Source of the DNA: an uncultured Collinsella sp.
Lineage (GTDB): Bacteria > Actinomycetota > Coriobacteriia > Coriobacteriales > Coriobacteriaceae
NCBI GenBank assembly: GCA_900545445.1
Contig: UQZH01000055.1
Location: 1 to 11,065 of the forward strand
Length of the DNA: 11,065 nt
Direction of reading: 5' to 3'
Below, piece after piece: positions 1-6,300 of the stretch; positions within the stretch are counted from its first letter, which is position 1, and each line of letters starts with the position of its first letter. The notes beneath the pieces are model-generated. The model searched no databases. It worked only from the letters and a program-made list of their open reading frames with translations, and was not told the DNA's origin. The position numbers and the translations under genes are program-made.

Positions 1-54
1 AGCACGCGGCTGTTAACCGCGCTGTTGTAGGTTCGAGTCCTACCCGGGGAGCCA
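1..54 (+). tRNA. tRNA-Asn (GTT), 5' part cut off by the window edge
   Basis: This is the 3' two thirds of a tRNA gene: end of the D arm, anticodon arm, variable loop, T arm, 3' acceptor strand and an encoded CCA end. The anticodon loop CTGTTAA gives anticodon GTT (12-14), which reads asparagine codons AAC and AAU. The stretch is base-for-base identical to the complete copy at 89-163. The missing 5' acceptor strand and D arm lie just left of the window. The 34-nt spacer to the next copy has no T-rich terminator, only a weak 5-bp stem (64-68 with 77-81), so both copies are probably processed from one transcript. Confidence 0.95.
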
Positions 55-88
55 GAGTTTCTCAGCCCATTTAGCAGGGCTTTCAAAT

Positions 89-163
89 TCCTCGGTAGCT
101 CAATGGTAGAGCACGCGGCTGTTAACCGCGCTGTTGTAGGTTCGAGTCCTACCCGGGGAGCCA
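89..163 (+). tRNA. tRNA-Asn (GTT), complete
   Basis: The complete cloverleaf can be folded by eye. The acceptor stem pairs TCCTCGG (89-95) with CCGGGGA (153-159), including one T-G wobble. The D arm is GCTC/GAGC (98-101 with 109-112). The anticodon stem is CGCGG/CCGCG (114-118 with 126-130) around loop CTGTTAA, with anticodon GTT at 121-123. The T arm is GTAGG/CCTAC (136-140 with 148-152) with loop TTCGAGT. The discriminator is G160 and CCA is encoded at 161-163. The product delivers asparagine at AAC/AAU codons. It is the second of two identical tandem copies and is followed directly by a strong terminator, so it is the last gene of its transcript. Confidence 0.98.
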
Positions 164-169
164 GGTTGT

Positions 170-199
170 AAAACCCGTCGCTTATGCGGCGGGTTTTTT
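170..199 (+). terminator. Intrinsic terminator of the tRNA-Asn unit
   Basis: An 11-bp stem pairs AAACCCGTCGC (171-181) with GCGGCGGGTTT (186-196), with one T-G wobble, around the 4-nt loop TTAT. A run of six T (194-199) follows. A170 can extend the stem by pairing with T197. It begins 7 nt after the encoded CCA of the tRNA, so it ends tRNA transcription and separates the tRNAs from the downstream protein operon. Confidence 0.95.
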
Positions 200-295
200 C
201 ATGTCACGATCGCCTAGAGCGAACGTTGCCATATCAACATTTCGTGTCGAGGATGTAATCCCGCGACCCACCACCTCAACATGGCGCGCTCGTTG

Positions 296-301
296 TAAAA
301 T
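296..301 (+). promoter_or_regulatory. Candidate -10 element for the asp23-fakA-recG-rsmD-coaD unit
   Basis: TAAAAT matches the TATAAT consensus at five of six positions and lies 56 nt before the asp23 start codon, which fits a leader of about 50 nt. I see no convincing -35 hexamer 16-18 nt upstream. It is the best candidate in the 158-nt gap between the tRNA terminator and asp23. Apart from this element and the hairpin at 326-342, I see nothing else in that gap. Confidence 0.4.
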
Positions 302-325
302 ATTGCAGTGATTGCTCCCACGACA

Positions 326-342
326 TGGTGCCGCGAGCACCA
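326..342 (+). repeat. Leader hairpin just upstream of the asp23 ribosome-binding site
   Basis: A perfect 6-bp inverted repeat, TGGTGC (326-331) and GCACCA (337-342), encloses the 5-nt loop CGCGA. It ends 3 nt before the Shine-Dalgarno sequence. No T run follows, so it is not a terminator. It could stabilise the 5' end of the long operon mRNA or tune access to the ribosome-binding site; that role is inferred. Confidence 0.5.
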
Positions 343-345
343 GAT

Positions 346-352
346 AAGGAGA
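346..352 (+). promoter_or_regulatory. Ribosome-binding site that sets the GTG start of asp23
   Basis: AAGGAGA lies 5 nt before the GTG at 358. An in-frame ATG at 325 has no Shine-Dalgarno sequence upstream and would place this motif inside the coding region, so the GTG is preferred. Confidence 0.85.
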
Positions 353-357
353 TTCTT

Positions 358-714
358 GTGTCTGAGACCATTAACGGCAGCCTGAGCGTCTCGAATGACG
401 TTATTGCCGATATTGCCGGTTATGCCGCGATGACGTGCTATGGCGTCGTCGGTATGGCCGAACAGCTCCAGGGCGCCGGGAGCGTGCGCCTGCTTGCCGG
501 TCAGCGCCTCCGCAAGGGCGTGCTTGTCTCCGCCGACGAGAACGGCCTCACGGTCGATCTTCACGTCGTGCTCGAGAACGGCGTCAACATGAAGTCCGTC
601 TGCCACAATCTTTCGAGCTCCGTTGCCTTCACCCTGCAGGAGATCGCCCAGATCGATCCCGCCAGCCTTGAGATCGGCATTCACATCGACGCGCTCAAGA
701 GCCGTCTGAACTAG
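358..714 (+). CDS. Asp23/Gls24 (YloU) family envelope stress response protein
   Basis: The product is a 118-residue Asp23/Gls24-family protein. The visible family pattern is an early G-S-L-S-V-S-N-D-V-I-A-D-I-A segment (about residues 6-19), then Y-G-V-V-G-M at about residues 27-32, and a beta-rich second half with L-T-V-D-L-H-V-V-L and a final I-G-I-H-I-D segment. There is no signal peptide or membrane segment. In Firmicutes, members are abundant cytoplasmic proteins linked to cell-envelope homeostasis, but their molecular activity is poorly defined. A yloU-type gene directly upstream of the DAK2/FakA kinase gene is a widely conserved pair, seen here with a 27-nt gap. The start is the GTG at 358, chosen for AAGGAGA 5 nt upstream. 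It is the first gene of the presumed operon. The family call is firm; the function is not. Confidence 0.9.
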   Translation: MSETINGSLSVSNDVIADIAGYAAMTCYGVVGMAEQLQGAGSVRLLAGQRLRKGVLVSADENGLTVDLHVVLENGVNMKSVCHNLSSSVAFTLQEIAQIDPASLEIGIHIDALKSRLN

Positions 715-741
715 CATCCGAATACGGAGATTTCACCACTC

Positions 742-2403
742 ATGATTGCAAAGACCATTCGCACCTGTTTTCCGATCGCTGCGGCTGCCGTTTCCGACAA
801 GGCCGAGGAGATCAACAAGCTCAACGTCTTCCCCGTACCCGACGGCGATACCGGCACCAACATGTCGCTCACGCTCGCCTCGGTGACCAAGGAGCTCTCC
901 GCCCTTCCTGCCGACGCCGACATGGAGGCCATCGCCGGCGCCATCACTCACGGCTCCCTGATGGGCGCCCGCGGTAACTCCGGCGTCATCACGTCGCAGA
1001 TTCTGCGCGGCGTGGCCGAGGGCCTCGTTTCTGCCGATGAGCCTATTACGGCTGCCAACATCGCCTTCGCTTTCCGTCGCGCCGTCAAGGTCGCCTTCCA
1101 GGCTGTCCGCAAACCCATCGAGGGCACGATCCTCACGGTCCTGCGTGATGTCTCGACCAAGGCCGATGAGTGCGAGAAGAAGAAGTTCTCGGCCGAGGAC
1201 GCGCTCGATGCCATTGTCGTCGAGGCGTACCAGTCCGTCGCCCGCACGCCCGACCTGCTGCCCGTCCTCAAAGAGAACGGCGTGGTCGACTCCGGTGCCT
1301 TCGGCTTTGCCATCTTCCTAGAGAACTTTGTTGCCGCTGCTCTTGGCCGCAGCACCGTTGTCGAGGATTTCTCCGCCACGTTTGATTCCGCTGGCTCTGC
1401 TCGCGACGCGGCCCTCGGTCGCGTTGAGATCGAGGCCAACGACGACTGGGAGGGCTCGGAGTTCCGCTACTGCAACGAGTTCCTGTTTAAGGCCGACGCC
1501 CCGTTTGACGAGGACGAGTGCCTTAAGTTCCTAGGCTCCATGGGCGACTGTGAGCTGCTCGTGGGCGCCTACCCCGACTACAAGATCCACGTGCATTCCA
1601 ACACCCCCAACCTGGTGCTCGAGCACATGCTACAGCTCGGTCAGATCTATGAGGTCTTTATCCACAACATGGAGATGGAGGCCCACGACCGTACCGCCAA
1701 GATCCACGAGGACCAGGAAAAGGCCGCCGAGCCCGCCAAGGCGCTGGGTTTTGTCGCCGTTGCCGCCGGTTCTGGCGAGGCTGACATCCTCAAGTCCCTC
1801 GGCGTCGATGTGATCGTGTCGGGTGGTCAGACCATGAACCCCTCGACTGCAGACCTGCTGGGCGCCGTCGACCAGGTCAACGCGACCTCGGTCATCATCC
1901 TGCCCAATAACGGCAACATCCGCATGGCTGCCGAGGCCGCAGCCTCTGCCTGCACCGACAAGAAGGTCGCCGTCGTTCCCACGAAGACCGTCCCGCAGGC
2001 GTTCTCCGCGCTGTTCGCCGTCCTGCCCGATTCTGAGCTCGAGGACGCCGTCGCCGCCATGGTCGATGCTATCAGCGAGGTCCGCGATGGCGAGGTTACC
2101 CGCGCCGTGCGCGACTCCAGCGCCTCCGACGGCTCGCCGATTCACTCCGGTGATGTCATGGGCATCATTGCCGGCTCCATCGATGTGGTTGGCTCCGACG
2201 TGAAGCAGGTCACGCTCGATTGCATCAACCGCATGCAGGAGGAAGAGGAGGGTGACGCGCTGACGATTCTGGCCGGCGAGGAACTGTCCGACGAGGCCTT
2301 CCAGGAGATCGTCGACGCTATCGAGGAGGCTCAGCCCGATCTGGAGATCGACGCCCATCGTGGCGAGCAGCCGCTCTATCCCGTAATCTTCTCAATCGAG
2401 TAG
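742..2403 (+). CDS. fakA: DAK2 domain fatty acid kinase, ATP-binding subunit FakA (YloV) family
   Basis: The 553-residue product matches the usual length of the YloV/FakA family. FakA binds ATP and phosphorylates a fatty acid held by a FakB (DegV-family) partner, giving acyl-phosphate for PlsX/PlsY. The N-terminal DhaL-like kinase domain shows N-V-F-P-V-P-D-G-D-T-G-T-N-M (about residues 28-41), whose aspartates 34 and 36 would bind Mg-ATP, then G-A-R-G-N-S-G (75-81), K-P-I-E-G-T (124-129) and G-V-V-D-S-G-A (180-186). A middle domain carries K-I-H-V-H-S-N (281-287). The C-terminal DegV-like domain carries G-G-Q-T-M-N-P-S (361-368) and L-P-N-N (387-390). No FakB gene lies in the window. The only Shine-Dalgarno candidate, GGAGA at 726-730, is 11 nt upstream, rather far. 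The gene lies between asp23 and recG (10-nt gap). Family confidence is high; fatty-acid specificity is inferred from the family and from plsX and acpP nearby. Confidence 0.93.
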   Translation: MIAKTIRTCFPIAAAAVSDKAEEINKLNVFPVPDGDTGTNMSLTLASVTKELSALPADADMEAIAGAITHGSLMGARGNSGVITSQILRGVAEGLVSADEPITAANIAFAFRRAVKVAFQAVRKPIEGTILTVLRDVSTKADECEKKKFSAEDALDAIVVEAYQSVARTPDLLPVLKENGVVDSGAFGFAIFLENFVAAALGRSTVVEDFSATFDSAGSARDAALGRVEIEANDDWEGSEFRYCNEFLFKADAPFDEDECLKFLGSMGDCELLVGAYPDYKIHVHSNTPNLVLEHMLQLGQIYEVFIHNMEMEAHDRTAKIHEDQEKAAEPAKALGFVAVAAGSGEADILKSLGVDVIVSGGQTMNPSTADLLGAVDQVNATSVIILPNNGNIRMAAEAAASACTDKKVAVVPTKTVPQAFSALFAVLPDSELEDAVAAMVDAISEVRDGEVTRAVRDSSASDGSPIHSGDVMGIIAGSIDVVGSDVKQVTLDCINRMQEEEEGDALTILAGEELSDEAFQEIVDAIEEAQPDLEIDAHRGEQPLYPVIFSIE

Positions 2404-2413
2404 GCATCTGCCC

Positions 2414-4591
2414 ATGTCCGAGCTCTGCTCCGTGCCGCGCGTCTCGGAGCGCTTTGCCCAGAGCAATGCGCTCGACGAGGATATCGCGCGACTCAAATTT
2501 GTTTCGGGTAAACGTGAGGAGGCCCTTCGCCGTCTGGGAATTCGGACGGTGGGGGACCTCCTTCTCCATATCCCTCATCGATACCTCGACTTTACCCGTT
2601 CGTGGTCCATCGAGATGGCGCCCATCGGTACCGTGTGCACCATCATCGCCACGGTCGACCGTATCGTCCAAAAGCAGCCTCGTCCGCGCATGCAGGTGAC
2701 CGAGGTCTCACTCGTTGACGAGACGGGCGTGCTGCAGGTCGCCTTTTTCCGTCAGCCCTGGATTGCCCAGCAGCTTAAGCAGGGCGACCGCCTGGCCGTG
2801 ATGGGCAAGGTCGAGTTTGCCTACGGCTTTAAGCAGATGGCCTCGCCGCACTTTGAAAAGCTCGAGGAAGGGCGTGCCGCGGGCACTATCCTGCCGGTCC
2901 ATTACGTGAGTGATGGCGTGAGCCAGGCGTGGATGCGCCGCATCGTAAGCGGCGCGCTCGAGGTCGTCGGCAATCCCTTTGATCCCATTCCCGCGCCGCT
3001 GCGCGCAAAGCGGAAGCTCATGAGCAATGCCCGCGCGTTGCGTTCGATCCACTTTCCCTCGAGCATGGCTGAGCGCGACATTGCGCGCGCACGGCTTGCC
3101 TACGAGGAGTGCCTCTACCTGCAGCTGGCGCTGCGCCTGCGCAACGACGGCGGCCTGGTCGATGTGGTGCCCTATGCCCACACCGCGGGCGAGCACCTGG
3201 CCGCGCTCAAGCAAGCCCTGCCGTTTTCGCTGAGCGACGAGCAGGACGCCGCGTTCCAAGACATCCTGCATGATATGTGCGATGGCGGGCGCGTGATGAA
3301 CCGGCTGCTGCTGGGCGATGTCGGTACCGGCAAGACCGCCGTTGCTGCCTGCGCGCTGGCTGTGGCTGCCGATAGCGGCACCCAGGCCTGCGTTATGGCG
3401 CCCACGGGCGTGCTGGCGCGCCAATATGCCGATAAGACCGGCCCTCTGCTCTCGCAGGCCGGCATGTCCTGGGCGCTTCTGACGGGTGCCACGCCGGCCT
3501 CAGAGCGCGAGCGGATCCATTCCCAGCTGGAATCGGGCGAGCTTGATGTGCTCTTTGGAACCCACGCGGTCCTTTCGGATGACGTTACGTTCAAGCATCT
3601 GTCGCTCGTGGTCATCGATGAACAGCACCGGTTTGGCGTCGGCCAACGCAACGCCCTGCGCGCGAAGGGCCCCGGTGCCGATCTGCTCGTTATGACGGCA
3701 ACGCCCATCCCGCGTACGCTGGCGCTTTCGGTCTACGGCGATCTGGACACGAGTATCATCCGCCATCGACCCGTCCCTGGCGCTGGCGTGACGACACGCG
3801 TGCTCACCGAGTCGAGCCGCGACCTCGCCTATGGCGCCATCCGCGAGGCGCATGAAAAGGGTCAGCAGGCCTACGTGATTTGCCCGCTCGTGGAGCCGAG
3901 TGACTCGGCCGATGAACTGGAAGACGTGCCCGGTATTGCCCGCGACGATGAGGGCCGCGTAACCGTCCCCGTGCCGCTGCACGATACGGCGACCGAGTTC
4001 GATCGCCTGCGTCTGGCGTTGCCGGGTCTTGCCATCGAGCGCCTTCACGGCCGTATGCCAGCGGGGGAGAAGGATCGCGTGATCGACGCCTTTAAGCGTG
4101 GCGAGATCGATGTGCTCGTCTCGACTACGGTGGTCGAGGTGGGCGTCGACGTGCCCAACGCCACCGTCATGGTCATCGAGAACGGCGAGCGCTTTGGGTT
4201 GGCTGCCCTGCACCAGCTGCGCGGTCGCGTGGGCCGTGGCAGCGTGTCGGGCACGTGCCTGGTCATGACGCACTCCAAGGGTAACGGCGGCGCGTCGGCA
4301 GCACAAGATCGCCTGCAATCGCTCGAAAAAACTTCGGATGGTTTTACGCTTGCCCAGATGGACCTGCGTCTGCGTCACGAGGGCGAAATCCTGGGTTACC
4401 GTCAGCACGGCGGCGTTACCTTGCGCTTTGTGGACCTGGACGCCGATGAGGACCTTATCGAATGGGCCCATTTGGACGCGGTCGAGCTCTTGCGGTATGC
4501 TTGCAACCTTGACTCTGTGGCGACGCGTCCCTTGCGCGACGCGGTCGCCACGCGCTATCGACATATTTTTAAGGAGGTCAGCGGAGGATGA
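2414..4591 (+). CDS. recG: ATP-dependent DNA helicase RecG
   Basis: The 725-residue product is a RecG helicase, a cytoplasmic monomer that regresses stalled forks and processes branched recombination intermediates. In order: an N-terminal wedge/OB region (about residues 60-150), Walker A G-D-V-G-T-G-K-T (301-308), the DEQH box followed by R-F-G-V (402-409), T-A-T-P-I-P-R-T-L (428-436), V-V-E-V-G-V-D-V-P-N-A (573-583) and motif VI Q-L-R-G-R-V-G-R-G (601-609). The C-terminal TRG region reads D-L-R-L-R-H-E-G-E-I-L-G-Y-R-Q-H-G (650-666), which differs from the E. coli-type pattern (R-G-P-G-E, T-R-Q-S-G). A segment at about 495-530 looks longer than in E. coli RecG. The ATG at 2414 has only a weak upstream AGG, so the exact start is less certain. 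The stop overlaps the rsmD start by 4 nt (ATGA), suggesting translational coupling. Confidence 0.97.
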   Translation: MSELCSVPRVSERFAQSNALDEDIARLKFVSGKREEALRRLGIRTVGDLLLHIPHRYLDFTRSWSIEMAPIGTVCTIIATVDRIVQKQPRPRMQVTEVSLVDETGVLQVAFFRQPWIAQQLKQGDRLAVMGKVEFAYGFKQMASPHFEKLEEGRAAGTILPVHYVSDGVSQAWMRRIVSGALEVVGNPFDPIPAPLRAKRKLMSNARALRSIHFPSSMAERDIARARLAYEECLYLQLALRLRNDGGLVDVVPYAHTAGEHLAALKQALPFSLSDEQDAAFQDILHDMCDGGRVMNRLLLGDVGTGKTAVAACALAVAADSGTQACVMAPTGVLARQYADKTGPLLSQAGMSWALLTGATPASERERIHSQLESGELDVLFGTHAVLSDDVTFKHLSLVVIDEQHRFGVGQRNALRAKGPGADLLVMTATPIPRTLALSVYGDLDTSIIRHRPVPGAGVTTRVLTESSRDLAYGAIREAHEKGQQAYVICPLVEPSDSADELEDVPGIARDDEGRVTVPVPLHDTATEFDRLRLALPGLAIERLHGRMPAGEKDRVIDAFKRGEIDVLVSTTVVEVGVDVPNATVMVIENGERFGLAALHQLRGRVGRGSVSGTCLVMTHSKGNGGASAAQDRLQSLEKTSDGFTLAQMDLRLRHEGEILGYRQHGGVTLRFVDLDADEDLIEWAHLDAVELLRYACNLDSVATRPLRDAVATRYRHIFKEVSGG
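4571..4578 (+). promoter_or_regulatory. Strong ribosome-binding site for rsmD inside the end of recG
   Basis: AAGGAGGT is a full-length match to the anti-Shine-Dalgarno sequence and lies 9 nt before the ATG at 4588. A second GGAGG at 4583-4587 touches the start codon and is too close to act for it. The site lies within the last codons of recG and supports the ATG that overlaps the recG stop codon. Confidence 0.85.
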
Positions 4592-5244
4592 GAATCATCG
4601 GCGGCGAATGGCGCGGTCGTAAGATCGAGGAGCCCCGTGGTCGCGATGTCACCCGCCCCACGACTGATCGTGTGCGCGAGGCGTGCGCATCTATGGTCAT
4701 GTCGGCATTCGATTTCGATTTGGACGAGGTTCGTGTTCTTGACGCTTTTGGCGGCTCCGGTGCCTTAGGGTTAGAGATGCTCTCTCGTGGGGCCCGCTCG
4801 CTCACGACGTTTGAGATCGATCGCAACGCCGCGCGGCTCATTTCCAAGAATATCGAGTCGCTCTGCCGTGACCGTGCGCGTTGGCGCGTGGTCACGGGCG
4901 ACATGCTGGCGAGTGCCTCGCGCGGTCGTGTACCGGGCGGCCCCTTTGATCTGGTCCTGCTCGACCCGCCCTATGCTTTTGGTGCCGAGCCGGTCGAGGA
5001 ACTGCTGCAGAACCTGGCTCAGCAGGGTTTACTTGCACCTGGCGCTTATGCCCTGTTTGAGCATGCCGCCGCCGATGCGGGCGCGCATCCGGCAGACTTT
5101 GAGACTGTACGTGAGAAGCGCTACGGCATTACCTCGGTCGACCTGCTTCGTTGGGTCGGCGATGACGATGGTGAGGGCGATAGCGCCGGCACCGATGCTG
5201 ACAACAACGATGCCACGACGTTTCAGGAGGATGCTCATGAGTGA
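4588..5244 (+). CDS. rsmD: 16S rRNA (guanine(966)-N(2))-methyltransferase RsmD
   Basis: The 218-residue product is an S-adenosylmethionine-dependent methyltransferase of the RsmD family, which methylates N2 of G966 in 16S rRNA during 30S maturation. It starts with M-R-I-I-G-G-E-W-R-G-R-K, then R-P-T-T-D-R-V-R-E-A (23-32). The SAM-binding motif is D-A-F-G-G-S-G-A-L-G-L-E-M-L-S-R-G-A (52-69), and the catalytic motif is D-P-P-Y (126-129), as in N-methyltransferases acting on exocyclic amines. Canonical members read F-N where this one reads C-A after R-E-A, a mild divergence. Residues 191-218 form a polar, acidic, probably disordered tail beyond the conserved fold. The start overlaps the recG stop by 4 nt, and the end overlaps coaD by 8 nt. 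The rsmD-coaD pairing is very common in bacteria and supports both calls. Confidence 0.96.
   Translation: MRIIGGEWRGRKIEEPRGRDVTRPTTDRVREACASMVMSAFDFDLDEVRVLDAFGGSGALGLEMLSRGARSLTTFEIDRNAARLISKNIESLCRDRARWRVVTGDMLASASRGRVPGGPFDLVLLDPPYAFGAEPVEELLQNLAQQGLLAPGAYALFEHAAADAGAHPADFETVREKRYGITSVDLLRWVGDDDGEGDSAGTDADNNDATTFQEDAHE
5225..5230 (+). promoter_or_regulatory. Ribosome-binding site that sets the coaD start
   Basis: AGGAGG lies 6 nt before the ATG at 5237. The in-frame ATG at 5231 touches this motif and so is not the likely start. The site lies within the 3' end of rsmD. Confidence 0.85.
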
Positions 5245-5734
5245 CACCATCAATCGCGTGATCGTCCCGGGCACCTTCGATCCCATCACGTTTGGCCATA
5301 TCGATGTGATCCGCCGCGCCCGCCGCATCTTTCCCAGCGTGATCGTCGCTGTTGCCGAGTCGCAGGGTAAAAACGGTGTGGGCACCACGTTTACGCTCGA
5401 TGAGCGCGTGGCGCTGGCCCGCGAGGCGCTCGGTGATATCGACGGCGTCGAGGTCCTGCCCTTTACCGGCCTCTTGGTCGACTTCGCTCGCGAGCAGGGG
5501 GCGGGGGCCGTGGTCAAGGGCCTGCGCGCCATGACCGACTTTGAGTACGAGCTGCAGCAGGCCGACCTCAACTATCGCTTGGATAACGAGCTGGAGTCCA
5601 TCTTTGTCATGAGCGCGCCGCAGTACGGCTATATCTCGAGCTCGGTTGTTCGCCAGATCGCCTCGCTCGGTAGTGACGTATCGACGTTTGTCCCGCCCAA
5701 CGTGGTCGAAGCGCTCAAACATCGCTTTTCGTGA
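5237..5734 (+). CDS. coaD: Phosphopantetheine adenylyltransferase (PPAT) CoaD
   Basis: The 165-residue product matches bacterial CoaD length. It catalyses the penultimate step of coenzyme A synthesis in the cytoplasm: 4'-phosphopantetheine plus ATP gives dephospho-CoA plus pyrophosphate. The N-terminus P-G-T-F-D-P-I-T-F-G-H (11-21) carries the nucleotidyltransferase T-x-G-H motif. The family segment G-L-R-A-M-T-D-F-E-Y-E (95-105) and the ATP-contacting I-S-S-S-V-V-R (133-139) follow, and the protein ends with F-V-P-P-N-V (151-156). All expected motifs are intact. The reading frame is open far upstream inside rsmD, but AGGAGG 6 nt before 5237 fixes this start. It overlaps rsmD by 8 nt. CoA from this pathway supplies the phosphopantetheine arm of the ACP encoded downstream. 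It is probably the last gene of the first unit, although I see no terminator after it. Confidence 0.97.
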   Translation: MSDTINRVIVPGTFDPITFGHIDVIRRARRIFPSVIVAVAESQGKNGVGTTFTLDERVALAREALGDIDGVEVLPFTGLLVDFAREQGAGAVVKGLRAMTDFEYELQQADLNYRLDNELESIFVMSAPQYGYISSSVVRQIASLGSDVSTFVPPNVVEALKHRFS

Positions 5735-5758
5735 CGTTTCTTATTGCCTGGTGGCATG

Positions 5759-5767
5759 TGGTAAACT
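5759..5767 (+). promoter_or_regulatory. Extended -10 promoter for the SepIVA-like gene and yceD
   Basis: TGGTAAACT is an extended -10 (TGn) followed by the hexamer TAAACT (5762-5767). There is no good -35 at the expected distance (around 5738-5744). Predicted initiation near 5774 leaves a leader of about 28 nt before the start at 5803. The neighbouring bases TGTGGTA recur exactly before rpmF. Confidence 0.55.
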
Positions 5768-5790
5768 AGCACGATGATATGTTACCTATG

Positions 5791-5798
5791 AAAGGAGA
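5791..5798 (+). promoter_or_regulatory. Ribosome-binding site that sets the start of the SepIVA-like gene
   Basis: AAAGGAGA lies 4 nt before the ATG at 5803. The two upstream in-frame ATGs at 5779 and 5788 precede this motif and lack one of their own, so 5803 is preferred. Confidence 0.8.
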
Positions 5799-5802
5799 CC
5801 GG

Positions 5803-6300
5803 ATGCCGGGCGAGAATTTTCCTGGCGATAGGATCGTGAGTCTTGTCGACGAGCTCGAGGGGCTCATCGAAGAGGCTAAGACGCCGTTCGGCAAGAACGC
5901 CCAGATGAAGGTTATCGACGCCGACGTCTTCTTTAACATCCTCGATGAGATCCGCATGAGCTATCCCGAGGAGTGGCAGAAGTCCCGCCGTATCCTTAAG
6001 GAGCGCGAGGAGCTCATGGCTTCCGCCGCCGCTCAGGCCGATTCCATCATCGCTGACGCTCAGCAGCAGGCCCTCACCATTGCCGGTGAGCAGGAAATCG
6101 TCCGCCTTGCGCAGCAGCAGGCCGACGACATCCGCGATCGTGCCCAGCAGTACGAGCGCGAGACGCGTTATGCTGCCGAGGACTATGCAGAGCAGGTCTT
6201 TACGCACCTGGAGGAGAACCTCAAGAGCCTGACCGGCACCGTTACCCGTTGCCGTCAGCAGCTCAACGAGGGTGCCGCCCAACAGAATGGTCAGTGGTAA
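5803..6300 (+). CDS. Short coiled-coil protein, DivIVA/SepIVA-like
   Basis: The 165-residue product has no catalytic motif, signal peptide or membrane segment. Residues 10-60 form a compact conserved-looking region with V-D-E-L-E-G-L-I-E-E-A (15-25) and I-L-D-E-I-R-M-S-Y-P-E-E (46-57). Residues 58-152 are a long Ala/Gln/Glu-rich helix with coiled-coil character, ending in R-Q-Q-L (151-154), and a Q/N-rich tail follows. From memory, this layout (a D-E-L-x-x-I-V-E-E-A start, an I-D-D-I-x-x-x-I-P segment, a long A-rich helix, an R-x-Q-L end) resembles the mycobacterial septation factor SepIVA (Rv2927c), which is about 245 aa. That gene also precedes a DUF177 gene near rnc and smc. The present protein would be a version with a shorter coil. 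Similar proteins are sometimes labelled 'ATPase' because coiled coils resemble ATP-synthase b subunits; nothing here supports ATPase activity. The stop overlaps the yceD start by one base (TAATG). Confidence 0.75.
   Translation: MPGENFPGDRIVSLVDELEGLIEEAKTPFGKNAQMKVIDADVFFNILDEIRMSYPEEWQKSRRILKEREELMASAAAQADSIIADAQQQALTIAGEQEIVRLAQQQADDIRDRAQQYERETRYAAEDYAEQVFTHLEENLKSLTGTVTRCRQQLNEGAAQQNGQW

Noticed and set aside
64..84. The stem AGCCC/GGGCT followed by TTT between the two tRNA genes, as a terminator.
   Set aside because: The stem has only 5 bp with an 8-nt loop and three T, and no promoter is visible for the second tRNA, so termination here is unlikely.
1..163. The repeated tRNA 3' segment as paired attachment sites of an integrated element.
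   Set aside because: The copies are 34 nt apart with no integrase or cargo between them, and the second is a whole tRNA gene; simple tandem duplication explains it.
325..357. An upstream ATG start for the asp23 gene, adding 11 residues.
   Set aside because: It lacks a ribosome-binding site, and the added segment contains the leader hairpin and the strong AAGGAGA placed correctly for GTG 358.
4787..5236. A 150-codon upstream extension of the coaD frame inside rsmD.
   Set aside because: The extension is Arg/Ser/Pro-rich out-of-frame translation of rsmD, and AGGAGG before 5237 fixes the normal CoaD start.
5760..5786. The inverted repeat GGTAA/TTACC around the promoter at 5759 as an operator.
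   Set aside because: Five base pairs with a 17-nt spacer are expected by chance at this length.
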